Source: an uncultured Cellvibrio sp.
GTDB lineage: Bacteria; Pseudomonadota; Gammaproteobacteria; Pseudomonadales; Cellvibrionaceae
NCBI GenBank assembly: GCA_937958105.1
Contig: CALFXJ010000061.1
Span: 124,001 to 188,000, forward strand
Length of the DNA: 64,000 nucleotides
Reading direction: 5' to 3'
Positions 54,523 through 63,303 of the stretch are shown here, in pieces (within the stretch, counting starts at the first letter, position 1; the number at the start of each line of letters is the position of its first letter). The translations under genes were made by a program, and so were the position numbers. Under the pieces are notes generated by a model that made no database searches, was not told where the DNA came from, and was given only the letters and a program-made list of their open reading frames with translations.

Positions 54523-55731
54523 TTACCAGTGCCACAAGGTGCCGTCTTCAAGACGGTTAACCGGCAGGCACGCGCGTTTGTAAGGGTATTGGGCAGCCAG
54601 CTTTTCATCGATATCGACACCGTGACCCGGTGCCTCGCCTGGTGTGAAGTAGCCATCGTCGAAGCGGTAGGCATGAGGGAAGACTTCATCCATTTGTTCG
54701 CTGTGGGGCATATGCTCCTGAATACCAAAATTAGGAACCCAGTAATCGAAATGAAGGGCTGCGCCCATACACACTGGCGACAGGTCTGTTGCACCGTGGC
54801 AGCCGGTGCGCACGTTGAACAGCGAAGCAAAATCGGCGATACGACGCAGGTGAGTGATACCTCCGGCGTGCACGATGGTTGCACGGATATAATCAATCAG
54901 CTGGTTCTGAATTAATTCACGGCAATCGTGAATGCTGTTGAAGACTTCACCAACCGCCAGCGGCGTGGTGGTGTGTTGGCGGATCAGTTTAAACGCTTCC
55001 TGGTTTTCCGCAGGCACCGCATCTTCCATCCAGAATAAATGGTAAGGCTCCAGCTCTTTCCCAAGCCGCGCTGCTTCAATCGGGGTCAGCCGGTGGTGAA
55101 CGTCGTGCAGCAAATGCAGGTCGTTGCCAAACTCCTTGCGAACTTCAGCAAACAGTTCGGGAATGAAGTTCAGATATTTTTCGGTAGACCAGGTTTCCAC
55201 CGACGGCAGATCGCTGTCAGCGGGTTCGTAGCTCTTGTTGTCTTTCGCTACACCATAGGTTTTCTCGATACCCGGAATGCCGCACTGAACGCGAATGGCT
55301 TTGTAGCCTTTGGCTTTGGCTTTGGCAACCGCTTCGAGGGTGGATTCCATATCCCGTCCGTTGGCGTGGGTATAGGTCATGATGCGGTCACGGCTGCGCC
55401 CGCCGAGCAGCTGATACAGCGGCATATTGGCTGCCTTGGCTTTGATATCCCACAGAGCGGTATCAATTGCTGCCAGTGCTGTCATACCGACCGGGCCGCG
55501 ACGCCAGTAAGCACCGCGATAAAAGAATTGCCAGATGTCCTCAATCTGATGCGGATCGCGGCCGATAAGCGCCGGAATCAGGTAATCCTCCAGATAGGAA
55601 ACCACAGATTTTTCGCGTCCGTTGAGTGTTCCGTCACCGATGCCATAAATTCCTTCATCCGTCATGATTTTCAGCGTGACAAAATTTCTGCCCGGTGAAG
55701 TAACAATGACTTTTGCTGCTGTAATTTTCAT
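54523..55731 (-). CDS. manD: D-mannonate dehydratase, enolase superfamily
   Basis: From [10 protein letters not shown] at 55731 the product is 402 residues, the length of the well-studied ManD enzymes; an upstream ATG at 55761 adds ten residues. The enolase-superfamily metal ligands are Asp in [11 protein letters not shown], Glu in FWMEDAVP and Glu in [16 protein letters not shown] near residue 125 carries the family's loop. ManD dehydrates D-mannonate to 2-keto-3-deoxygluconate, a step of glucuronate catabolism. In an operon with an alpha-glucuronidase that releases glucuronic acid from xylan, the role is coherent. UxaC and UxuB, needed between, are not in the window. Some relatives use D-gluconate or are inactive, so specificity is inferred. 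Confidence 0.9.
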   Translation of the reverse strand: MKITAAKVIVTSPGRNFVTLKIMTDEGIYGIGDGTLNGREKSVVSYLEDYLIPALIGRDPHQIEDIWQFFYRGAYWRRGPVGMTALAAIDTALWDIKAKAANMPLYQLLGGRSRDRIMTYTHANGRDMESTLEAVAKAKAKGYKAIRVQCGIPGIEKTYGVAKDNKSYEPADSDLPSVETWSTEKYLNFIPELFAEVRKEFGNDLHLLHDVHHRLTPIEAARLGKELEPYHLFWMEDAVPAENQEAFKLIRQHTTTPLAVGEVFNSIHDCRELIQNQLIDYIRATIVHAGGITHLRRIADFASLFNVRTGCHGATDLSPVCMGAALHFDYWVPNFGIQEHMPHSEQMDEVFPHAYRFDDGYFTPGEAPGHGVDIDEKLAAQYPYKRACLPVNRLEDGTLWHW

Positions 55732-55769
55732 TCTCTGCTCTCGATTAAATGTATCGCCCAATTTTACGA

Positions 55770-58667
55770 TTAGAACCGGGCACTTTGCTCTGGTCCGAGA
55801 TAACTGGGTTTCAGTCCCCCGGTGTTGATCACAATTTTTTGCAGGGCTACTGCCGGGTCTACCATGTAGATCCGCAATTTATGTAAGCCAGGTGCAGCAA
55901 TCTTGTGTTTGCTCACCGCTTTACGTGAGTCAGTCCGCACAGATTCTTCCCAGGTTGGCTGACTCATGTCTTTTACAATATCGATAATCTGCGGTGTTTC
56001 GTTGCCAAAACCGATGCCGTAACGTACCCCGCGCCCTGGGAAGATGGGCAGACTGGGTGCAAAGATAGATTCAACGGTGAATTCTCCAGTGGAGAAAAAA
56101 TAAACTTCATACTCGAGGTAAGGTGCTTTTTTGGGGTTTGTAAAACTGAAATCTGTGACCGGAAACGGTGCCATGGATGACAGGGTGCGACCATGCTGGG
56201 GAATTTTTTCCCATGCAAACCCATGGGATTCAACAGCAGCACTGTAATTCTCTGCTTCTATGGAGATATAACCATCAGCTTCTACAAATCCGCGTAACCG
56301 TGCGGTTGCCTTGGTGTCGGGATTAAACGCGCTTACCTTGATTGTTGCCCCGCCGAAGCCAGTCCCGGCGATATGGATACGTCCGTTGGCCCTGCCCTTC
56401 GGCACTTTATCCCAATCCACGGAAACCTGAATCGGCTGGTTCAGCTTAACTTGTCCACTAGTATTGCTGAGTATAATCCAAGGCTCACTGACTGTGGCCG
56501 AAAAATTGAAAGGCTTTTTACCTTTGTTGAACACTTCGATGGTGCGCTGGCTCTTGCCGTAGGGGCTGAAGGTCGACAGCTGGTATTCAGCCGGTGTCGG
56601 CCAGGCTTCTTTCATGCCTTCCACCGCAACACCCATGTCAGGTTCACCATGTGGTTCATACTGATGCAACACCGGCAGCGTATTGGCTGGCGGATTGTTC
56701 CAGTGGGTATAGCCAATGCGGGGCTGCGACATGAAGTGATTCCATTTCCCTTTGCTCAGCTCGGTATGAAACTGCTTCTCCAGCGCGGCATCCTGTTTGA
56801 ACAGCAGGCGGGCCCGTTCAGCATAATCATTGGCCGTCGCACGGCCCTGACTGGCATAGAGATGGTTCTTCGCTACCATGTCATACATCTCGGTGATGGT
56901 CGCACTGGCCTTGACGGGGTAGAGCACCAGCTGAAAGAAAGCATCCTTGTGCGAGGCCGGTAATTTTTCATAAAGTGCTTCAGCACGCGCTGTCAGGTCT
57001 TTGACCTCGGCGGTGATGCGATTGGCTTCGTCATAATGCAGTTGGCTGTAGATGAATGCTTCCTGCAGTTCTGGTTTACGGCGGCCATTGTGGCGGGTGT
57101 AGCCAGTCATCAGCGCAGCAATTTCTTCGGCATACTCTGCGCCGAACTCGCGCTTGGCCCACAACACACCAAATTCTTCGATGCGCTCTTTAGGCCAGGC
57201 TTCAGGATTCCAGGCCATCCGCAGGAAGAATTCAATCGGATATTCCATCGGCTTAAGATCGCCGACATTCACGATCCAGATCTGATTGGCATCGTAATGA
57301 TAGGCAAGGTTCATCTGTTCCCAGATCTTGGCGATAGGCACTGTGTTGATCCAGCGATAGGAGCGGGGGCCGCCGACGTAGTCGAAATGATAATAGACAC
57401 CGGCTCCGCCGCTGCGCTTGCGCTCTTCCGGTGTCGGCAGGCGACGGATGTTGCCCCAGTTGTCATCACACCACAGCAGGATGACATCATCAGGTACGCG
57501 CATGCCGCGCTCATAAAAGCCCTGAACTTCTTTGTAAAGTGCCCAGACCTGGGGCACTTCGGTGACAGGACGGTCATCAAACACCTGGGTGAGAATTTCC
57601 CGCTGATCACGTACGATTTTTTCCAGCAGTTCAACGTTTTCGCCTTCGCTCATGGGCTCGTCCTGCTGCCCGCGCATACCCAGGGTGTAAATACTTTCGT
57701 AAGGCTTGTTACGCTTGGCTCCCTCTACCCAGAAGTTGTAGAGGTTCTCAGCATTCTTTGAATATTCCCACGGGCCCTTGCCGTAGCGGTTCCACTCTTT
57801 GTCCGCACGCATCATCGGCTCGTGGTGTGAGGTGCTCATGACGATGCCGTATTCATCGGCAAGGATCATATTCTGCGGATCATCGTCGGCAAACGCGTTA
57901 TTCCACATGGCCGGCCACAGAAAATTGGCCTTCAGCCGCAGCAAAAGCTCAAAGACATTTTCATAAAACTGGTGGTTGTAATTGCCGTAGTTTTCGATGG
58001 TCCAGCTGGTCAATGCCGGTGCTTCGTCATTGAGAAAGATGCCGCGGTACTTCACCTTCGGGGCGTCCTGAACCCGTGTGTTTTTCTTGATATAAATTCG
58101 GTCTTTCTTCTTCACCGGTACGTCGGCCCACCAGTACCAGGGCGAAACGCCGATTTTTTCTGAGACATCATAGGTGCCGTAAGTGGCACCACGCTTGTCA
58201 CTGCCGACAATCACCAGTGCGCGAATCACGCCCGGAAACGGCTTATAGACGGTCTGGATATGGTAAGCATCCCATTGGCCAGCAACGTTCTCCGGGTTGA
58301 TCTTGCCGCTCTCAATCAACTGGTCAATCAATTCACTTTTACCGATGGCGCCGACGATGATGGCGTAACGGCCGAGGTCCTCGGGTTTATTCACCAGAGC
58401 GGGCTTCTTGCCGGTAACCCGCTCAATGTCCAGCTGAAGATTTGCCACGGCGCGCTGAACGCCTTTGTAATCCTTGTCGTCCACATACAGACTCGCCATC
58501 TCCGTCTCACCCACGATAACGACGTGGCCTTTTTTATATTTGGTGCTGACATAATTGGCTTCGCCGAGAGCCTGCGCGAACGAGCAGGTGAGTAACGCCA
58601 TCCAGGCAATAACAAGCATGAGCCATGGGTGCGAACGACGAGCGAAAAGCCTTGAGGTATTTAACAT
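55770..58667 (-). CDS. GH115 alpha-glucuronidase
   Basis: The 965-residue protein has a signal peptide (about 14-33, [21 protein letters not shown]). The GH115 arrangement follows: an N-terminal sugar-binding-like domain, then the catalytic region with [43 protein letters not shown] and [16 protein letters not shown]-terminal beta domain (about 780-960; [16 protein letters not shown]) completes it. GH115 enzymes remove (4-O-methyl)glucuronic acid from internal and terminal xylose of glucuronoxylan. Its upstream neighbour is a GH10 xylanase with a tiny ORF between, and downstream is manD at 38 bases. The functional order along the operon follows the breakdown route. Confidence 0.93.
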   Translation of the reverse strand: MLNTSRLFARRSHPWLMLVIAWMALLTCSFAQALGEANYVSTKYKKGHVVIVGETEMASLYVDDKDYKGVQRAVANLQLDIERVTGKKPALVNKPEDLGRYAIIVGAIGKSELIDQLIESGKINPENVAGQWDAYHIQTVYKPFPGVIRALVIVGSDKRGATYGTYDVSEKIGVSPWYWWADVPVKKKDRIYIKKNTRVQDAPKVKYRGIFLNDEAPALTSWTIENYGNYNHQFYENVFELLLRLKANFLWPAMWNNAFADDDPQNMILADEYGIVMSTSHHEPMMRADKEWNRYGKGPWEYSKNAENLYNFWVEGAKRNKPYESIYTLGMRGQQDEPMSEGENVELLEKIVRDQREILTQVFDDRPVTEVPQVWALYKEVQGFYERGMRVPDDVILLWCDDNWGNIRRLPTPEERKRSGGAGVYYHFDYVGGPRSYRWINTVPIAKIWEQMNLAYHYDANQIWIVNVGDLKPMEYPIEFFLRMAWNPEAWPKERIEEFGVLWAKREFGAEYAEEIAALMTGYTRHNGRRKPELQEAFIYSQLHYDEANRITAEVKDLTARAEALYEKLPASHKDAFFQLVLYPVKASATITEMYDMVAKNHLYASQGRATANDYAERARLLFKQDAALEKQFHTELSKGKWNHFMSQPRIGYTHWNNPPANTLPVLHQYEPHGEPDMGVAVEGMKEAWPTPAEYQLSTFSPYGKSQRTIEVFNKGKKPFNFSATVSEPWIILSNTSGQVKLNQPIQVSVDWDKVPKGRANGRIHIAGTGFGGATIKVSAFNPDTKATARLRGFVEADGYISIEAENYSAAVESHGFAWEKIPQHGRTLSSMAPFPVTDFSFTNPKKAPYLEYEVYFFSTGEFTVESIFAPSLPIFPGRGVRYGIGFGNETPQIIDIVKDMSQPTWEESVRTDSRKAVSKHKIAAPGLHKLRIYMVDPAVALQKIVINTGGLKPSYLGPEQSARF

Positions 58668-58757
58668 GGGATTACTTCACTTTAAACAAAGGTTATTTAT
58701 TGCTGGAAAAACGAATGATGGATCGCTCAGTATCTCTCATCTAGATGTGTACGACAG

Positions 58758-58904
58758 CTAAGAGGACCGATTTGTTGAGGGCGACAGGGTTGGTTTGAAT
58801 AATTTAGATATATGCGGAGATTTGGCTGCAGAGCTATCTAGTGTATAACCGAATAAGGCAAGAGTAGTGAACAGTAATCCGGATATGATACGCGAGCCAA
58901 TCAT
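58758..58904 (-). CDS. Small ORF with signal peptide, possible gene remnant
   Basis: ATG 58904 with AGGAG at a good distance opens 48 codons beginning MIGSRIISGLLFTTLALFG, a convincing signal peptide or membrane anchor. The rest is a short basic, Ser/Pro-rich tail and a stop. It lies between the GH10 and GH115 genes on the same strand, after a 13-bp hairpin. It could be a functional short peptide or the surviving 5' end of a secreted enzyme gene lost by deletion. No family recognised. Confidence 0.4.
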   Translation of the reverse strand: MIGSRIISGLLFTTLALFGYTLDSSAAKSPHISKLFKPTLSPSTNRSS

Positions 58905-58918
58905 GAATACTCCTAAAG

Positions 58919-58949
58919 CCGCTTGTTGATCGTGTAGATCAACAAGCGG
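58919..58949. terminator. Perfect 13-bp hairpin between GH10 gene and small ORF
   Basis: CCGCTTGTTGATC and GATCAACAAGCGG pair perfectly around a 5-base loop, 16 bases after the GH10 stop. On the operon strand it is followed by CTTTAGGAG, with no T run and directly before the small ORF's ribosome binding site. It may attenuate, process or stabilise the GH10 message rather than fully terminate. Confidence 0.55.
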
Positions 58950-58964
58950 TTGTTTCATTGCAGG

Positions 58965-60185
58965 TTACAGGCAGGGACGCTCAGTCAAGGCATCCGCTAC
59001 GCCATCAAATGCAGGTTTGGGATTGAAGTTGTTGTCGAACAACAGCGGCCAGTCCGCATGTTGGCCATCGAAAAGATTGCTGATCAGCCAGCTGTCACTG
59101 TCGCGAATTCCCCAGACGGTCAGTCCACCACGCAACTCAGCCGGTACAACGTCAAGATAAGCGGCAACCACTTCACAGTAACGCTTTTTCTGGGCTGCTG
59201 CCAGTTCAGCGGTAAGGTTCGCGTGATAGTTATCGGGATATGTGTAAACGCCGTCGTAAGGGTTGTTGATAGGAATGTCCAGCTCTGTGATCTTCACCTT
59301 CAGGCCGCGGTCCACTACTGCCTGGAAGGATTTTTTAATATCGGCAATGCTGGGCCATTCCATAAAGATGTGCATCTGGAAGCCGATGCCATCGATGGGG
59401 ATCTCGCGCTCGATAAAGTCATCAACCATGTCTATGACGGCGGCGATCTTGGGGCCGTCGTTGGACAGGTTGAAGTCGTTGTAATAGAGATCGGCCTCCG
59501 GGTCAGCACGGCGGGCACTTTTGAATGCTTCTTCAATGTAAGCCTTGCCCATCTTGCGATAGAACAGCGAGTCATCTTCGCGGTAGTCCCCGCCATCGGT
59601 GAAGGCTTCGTTGACTACGTCCCAGCTCGGTACCCGCCCGGCATAATGGCCAGCGATGTTGGTGACGTGCTCATCGAGCAGCTCCAGCCATTCGGCCTCA
59701 TCACCTTCAAAGCTTTTCATCCAGCCGGGAACCTGATAGTCCGAATGCCATACTAGGGTATGGGCATGCAGGCTGATACCATTGTCGCTGGCGTAATTGA
59801 GCAGTTTGTCCGCCTCGGTAAAGTTGTAGGTCTCCCGGGTCGGGTGCAGGTAGCTCATCTTCATGATGTTACCGGCGGTCAATTGATTAAAGTGGGTTTC
59901 GATGATCTGCCGCTGTGCCGCCCCCGCAGCATCGTCTTTAAGGATGCTTGAGGGTTCGTCGGCTGCGCTTACCGCTACTCCGATGGGGAAATCAGCGAGG
60001 GTATGCAGGGCGACAACGCTGCTGGCGCTGCTGTTACTTGAATTACTAACGCTTGAAGTGGCAGGCGCGCTGGAGCTGGTATTTACCGAGCTCTGACTGC
60101 TGGGCGAACTGGATGAAGAGCCGCCGCAGGCGCCGAGTAACAAGGTGGAAACAAGGACTAAACCAGAAATAAAAGGTGTTTGCAT
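58965..60185 (-). CDS. GH10 endo-beta-1,4-xylanase, lipoprotein
   Basis: The 406-residue protein has a lipoprotein signal ending LLLGAC (Cys 20). A Ser-rich linker follows (about 23-58, GGSSSSSPSSQ), typical of Cellvibrio secreted enzymes. The GH10 barrel reads IGVAVSAAD, HTLVWHSD, the acid/base Glu in WDVVNEAF and the nucleophile Glu in KITELDIP, then LTVWGIRDSDSW. No carbohydrate-binding module is present. A lipid-anchored GH10 fits cleavage of imported or surface-held xylo-oligosaccharides. It is the first gene of the operon GH10, small ORF, GH115, manD, GH43. Confidence 0.95.
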   Translation of the reverse strand: MQTPFISGLVLVSTLLLGACGGSSSSSPSSQSSVNTSSSAPATSSVSNSSNSSASSVVALHTLADFPIGVAVSAADEPSSILKDDAAGAAQRQIIETHFNQLTAGNIMKMSYLHPTRETYNFTEADKLLNYASDNGISLHAHTLVWHSDYQVPGWMKSFEGDEAEWLELLDEHVTNIAGHYAGRVPSWDVVNEAFTDGGDYREDDSLFYRKMGKAYIEEAFKSARRADPEADLYYNDFNLSNDGPKIAAVIDMVDDFIEREIPIDGIGFQMHIFMEWPSIADIKKSFQAVVDRGLKVKITELDIPINNPYDGVYTYPDNYHANLTAELAAAQKKRYCEVVAAYLDVVPAELRGGLTVWGIRDSDSWLISNLFDGQHADWPLLFDNNFNPKPAFDGVADALTERPCL

Positions 60186-60237
60186 GGTATTACCTGTCCG
60201 TCATTATTATTAGTTGGATGGGTGAGTAAACATTAGC

Positions 60238-60255
60238 TTGTATACTAGTGTACCA
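60238..60255. promoter_or_regulatory. Imperfect palindrome upstream of the xylan operon
   Basis: TTGTATACTAGTGTACCA has 7 of 9 positions matching in its two arms around a central CTAG, about 53-70 bases upstream of the GH10 start. It resembles the operators of LacI-type sugar regulators and overlaps the probable promoter. No cognate regulator was identified in the window. Confidence 0.4.
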
Positions 60256-60390
60256 AATTGAAATTGGTGCGCCTAGCTTGTTGTCAATTAAACTACAAGC
60301 CCCTACAAGCTAACGAAAACGACGCCGAATAACAAGGATGGAGTGTAAGGATTTGCTATGGCCGCGGGGGCCTCCAGCTATTCACCCCAT

Positions 60391-60418
60391 AAAAAAAGCC
60401 ACCCTGAGGTGGCTTTTT
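60391..60418. terminator. Bidirectional intrinsic terminator after the MFS gene
   Basis: GCCACC and GGTGGC form a stem around a CTGA loop, flanked by seven A and five T. On the minus strand it ends the transporter transcript (stop 60433) before the GH10 promoter region. Confidence 0.9.
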
Positions 60419-60432
60419 CACTGTAAGGACTG

Positions 60433-61851
60433 TCAGCCCTCCATTTGTTCCAGCTCTTTTCCTTTAGTCTCCTTGACGTACAGCAGGACAAAGAACACTG
60501 ACAACAGAGAGAACAGGGCATAAATACTGTAAGTGCCTGCCAGTCCAAGGAAAGATGCCAGCATGATCGGAAATGTCAGGGTAATCAGGAAGTTGGCAGT
60601 CCATTGGGCAAAGCCTGCAATGGCCAGCCCGGAGCCGCGGATCTGGTTGGGGAACATCTCACCCAGCATGATCCACATTACCGGACCCCAGGATACGTTG
60701 AAGAAGATCACGTAGACATTGGCCGCGACCAGCGCGAGTACGCCCATATTATCCGACAGCATCAGCTTGCCCTCTGCATCCAGCGGGGCGCCCGCAAAGG
60801 CAAAAGCCACCAGCGCAAGGGTGATGGTCATACCCACTGAGCCGACCCACAGCAGTGGTTTACGACCGATCTTGTCAACCAGGAAGAAGGTGATCAGGCA
60901 GGCACCGATGCTGACTGAGCCGGAGACTACGTTGATCAGTAACGAGTGGCTTTCAGAAAATCCGGCTGCCTGCCAAAGCACCGCACCATAATAAAAGACC
61001 ACATTGATGCCCACCAGTTGTTGCAGGACAGCCAGCCCGATACCGACCCACATGATAGGACGGACTTTTTTAGTAGTTTTGTCGATCAGGTCGGACAGGC
61101 GGGGTTTGTGGTGGTCCGTAGCGAGTGAGGCATCAATCTCGCGCATTTTAATGTCGCCTTCAATGGTGCCGTACAATTTGTACAGTACTTCCTGAGCCTG
61201 TGCTTTCTGACCGGAGGCGACCAGGAAGCGGGGACTTTCAGGGATGCCTAATAACGCGATCAGGAAGATGACGGCCGGGATCAGTTCAACCCAGAACATC
61301 CACCGCCAGGTTTCATAGCCCCACCAGAAGATAGAGAGAGAGGAGCCGGCGATCTCTGCCAGAAAATAGTTGCTGACAAAGGCGGCTGTGAGACCGGTGA
61401 TGATGGCAATCTGCTGAACTGAACTGAGCTTGCCCCGATAGCGGGCGAGGGCCACCTCACTGATATAGGCAGGACACATCACGCTCGCTGCACCTACTGC
61501 GAAGCCGCCCAGTACGCGGTAGATAATAAACTCAACGGATGAGGTGGCTATTCCGGAGCCCCAGGCCGAGACGATAAAAAGCACGGCGGCCACAATAAGA
61601 ACAGCGCGGCGACCGTATCGGTCCGCCAGGGTACCGGCGAAGAATGCACCGACGGCGCAGCCCAGAAGCATTGAGGAGACGCTGAAGCCAGTTCCCATGG
61701 AATCGGAGTTGAAAGCAGTTTGCAGGCCGTCAACAGTACCGTTGATCACACCGCTGTCGAAACCAAAAAGGAAGCCGCCAATGGTGGCGATGCAACTGAT
61801 CAGAATAATAAAGGAGCTGTTGGCCTGTGTGGGGGTAGAAGACTCGTTCAT
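60433..61851 (-). CDS. MFS sugar:proton symporter, xylose (XylE) type
   Basis: The 472-residue protein has 12 predicted membrane segments and the sugar-porter signatures: FGFDSGVINGT, ADRYGRRAVL, PESPRFLVASGQ, DKIGRKPLLWVGS and KETKGKELEQ at the C-terminus. The QQLVGINVVFYYGAVLW segment of helix 7 is the usual hexose/pentose binding region. Family members carry xylose, arabinose, galactose or glucose. With xylanases on one side and xylulokinase on the other, xylose is the best guess. It is separated from the GH10 operon by a terminator. Confidence 0.92.
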   Translation of the reverse strand: MNESSTPTQANSSFIILISCIATIGGFLFGFDSGVINGTVDGLQTAFNSDSMGTGFSVSSMLLGCAVGAFFAGTLADRYGRRAVLIVAAVLFIVSAWGSGIATSSVEFIIYRVLGGFAVGAASVMCPAYISEVALARYRGKLSSVQQIAIITGLTAAFVSNYFLAEIAGSSLSIFWWGYETWRWMFWVELIPAVIFLIALLGIPESPRFLVASGQKAQAQEVLYKLYGTIEGDIKMREIDASLATDHHKPRLSDLIDKTTKKVRPIMWVGIGLAVLQQLVGINVVFYYGAVLWQAAGFSESHSLLINVVSGSVSIGACLITFFLVDKIGRKPLLWVGSVGMTITLALVAFAFAGAPLDAEGKLMLSDNMGVLALVAANVYVIFFNVSWGPVMWIMLGEMFPNQIRGSGLAIAGFAQWTANFLITLTFPIMLASFLGLAGTYSIYALFSLLSVFFVLLYVKETKGKELEQMEG

Positions 61852-62181
61852 GGTGATACCTGGTTATTGAAATTATGCATTTGTCTCTGGTCTAGCATGG
61901 TATTGCCGGGGCCGCAGAATTGCGCAGGGCGTGACCTTAGCACAATGAAACCCGGGACGATATTGCCAGATGAGCCAGCGGAAGTGCCGTGAGTATGTAA
62001 GCTACCCGCGAGGCAGCCGTTATACCGTCAGAGCTGTCTCGGTCTGAGTAACTCTGCTGGCGTAAAAATTTATCTTAGCTCAATATGGTTTCTGAGACTA
62101 TATGGGCCTTAATATGAGCAGGAATCAGCGGGCATCTACAAAAAAGCCCTCTAATGAGGGCTTAGTGCTGCAGTCAGCGCA
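61852..62181. promoter_or_regulatory. Region between MFS gene and Nudix-type regulator gene
   Basis: This 330-base gap holds the terminator of the regulator gene at its right end and the promoter of the MFS gene at its left. The region is otherwise without recognisable features; no palindromic operator stood out. Confidence 0.35.
62141..62163 (-). terminator. Intrinsic terminator of the Nudix-type regulator gene
   Basis: On the minus strand AAGCCCTC, a short loop and GAGGGCTT are followed by a T run, 19 bases after the gene stop. Confidence 0.85.
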
Positions 62182-62919
62182 TCAGATCTCGAAGGCGAAG
62201 CCCATTTCCGAGAGCTTTCTGTAAGCCTCATCATCAAACCGGTACAGGTTCGCCGCGCGGTGAGGAACGCCCTGCTGCTTTTCGTTGCACGGCGTCAACA
62301 GGTTCATCTTCATGATTTTGCGGCGGAAATTGGGCTTGTCCAGCTTCACGTTCAGGATGGCTTCGTACAATGATTGTAATTGCAGCAGTGTGAACTTCTC
62401 GGGCAGCAGGTTGAAGCCGATGGGTTTGTGGCATACCTGATGGCGCAGGAACTTGATGCCATGGTTCACGATTTCCGCATGGTCATAGATCAGTGTCGGC
62501 AGATTATTAACGCTGAACCAGCGGGCGAAAGAGGTGCTCTGGCTTTCGATAAACGGATAATCTTCCGCACTGACCAGGGCGTAGTATGCAATAGTCACTA
62601 CGCGGTCATTGGGAAAGCGGTCCACGCGACCGAAGGCTTTCAGCTGCTCAAGGTAAAGCTCTTTTACCCCGGTCAATTCTTCCAGCAGGCGGGATGCAGC
62701 ATCCCGCAGGTTTTCGTCATAGCGGATCCAGCCACCGGGCAGTGCCCATTTGTCTTTATGGGTCGGGTCGTGGTGTTTGATCAGCAGGATCTTGAGCTGA
62801 TCATGGTCCAGGCCAAAGATCAGGTTATCGATAGAAAGAGCCTGAATGACATTTTGGGGAGAGTTCAGCGGTTCGACGTGACTGTGTTTGGGAGCCGATG
62901 GAATGTGGCGGGTGGGCAC
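62182..62919 (-). CDS. Nudix-fold transcriptional regulator (NrtR/AraR-like), catalytically degenerate
   Basis: The 245-residue protein has a Nudix domain (about 25-155) and a C-terminal winged-helix-like region (about 160-235; FTLLQLQSLYEAILNVKLDKPNFRRKIMKM). The Nudix box GGWIRYDENLRDAASRLLEELTGV, read in two pieces (GGWIRYDE and SRLLEELTG), has Leu in place of two of the catalytic Glu positions of R-E-x-x-E-E. It should therefore bind rather than hydrolyse ligands. Such Nudix-derived proteins regulate NAD and pentose genes (NrtR; AraR in Bacteroides). Divergent from xylulokinase, it is a good candidate for the local xylose regulator. Effector unknown. Confidence 0.85.
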   Translation of the reverse strand: MPTRHIPSAPKHSHVEPLNSPQNVIQALSIDNLIFGLDHDQLKILLIKHHDPTHKDKWALPGGWIRYDENLRDAASRLLEELTGVKELYLEQLKAFGRVDRFPNDRVVTIAYYALVSAEDYPFIESQSTSFARWFSVNNLPTLIYDHAEIVNHGIKFLRHQVCHKPIGFNLLPEKFTLLQLQSLYEAILNVKLDKPNFRRKIMKMNLLTPCNEKQQGVPHRAANLYRFDDEAYRKLSEMGFAFEI

Positions 62920-63303
62920 GATGATAAATCCTCATTGATAGTATGGCGACGCCGGGCGCCGTATGTCTCACCGATTTCTGCTCTGGTATTGCAGCCCGTG
63001 CCGATACGAACTACCAGGTACGTAAATCTTGCCGCATTGTATAAGGCTGTCCTTGAATGGTCGAGCGCCAATATTGGTGAATACCGTTATCTGGTGCGGA
63101 GACGCGGGACCAAAAAAACTGTACTATATTAATCTTGTGGTCAGTAGGACAATAAGATATGATCCGCACCATCTTTGTGGTAAGGGGGCAGGGGGAAGAT
63201 GTCGCTCTGCCTGCCCTGGCTGATTCTGCGGACAGACCTGTTGCCCGGATCCGTTGTCAACTGCAAAACTAACTCCTTAAAGCGTCTACTCAAGAGAATA
63301 AGC
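62920..63303. promoter_or_regulatory. Divergent region upstream of Nudix-type regulator and xylB
   Basis: This 384-base spacer should hold the xylB promoter and the regulator's binding site. I saw AT-rich stretches around 63110-63165 suitable for a promoter but no clear palindrome. xylB has AAGAGAA as ribosome binding site before ATG 63304. Confidence 0.4.
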
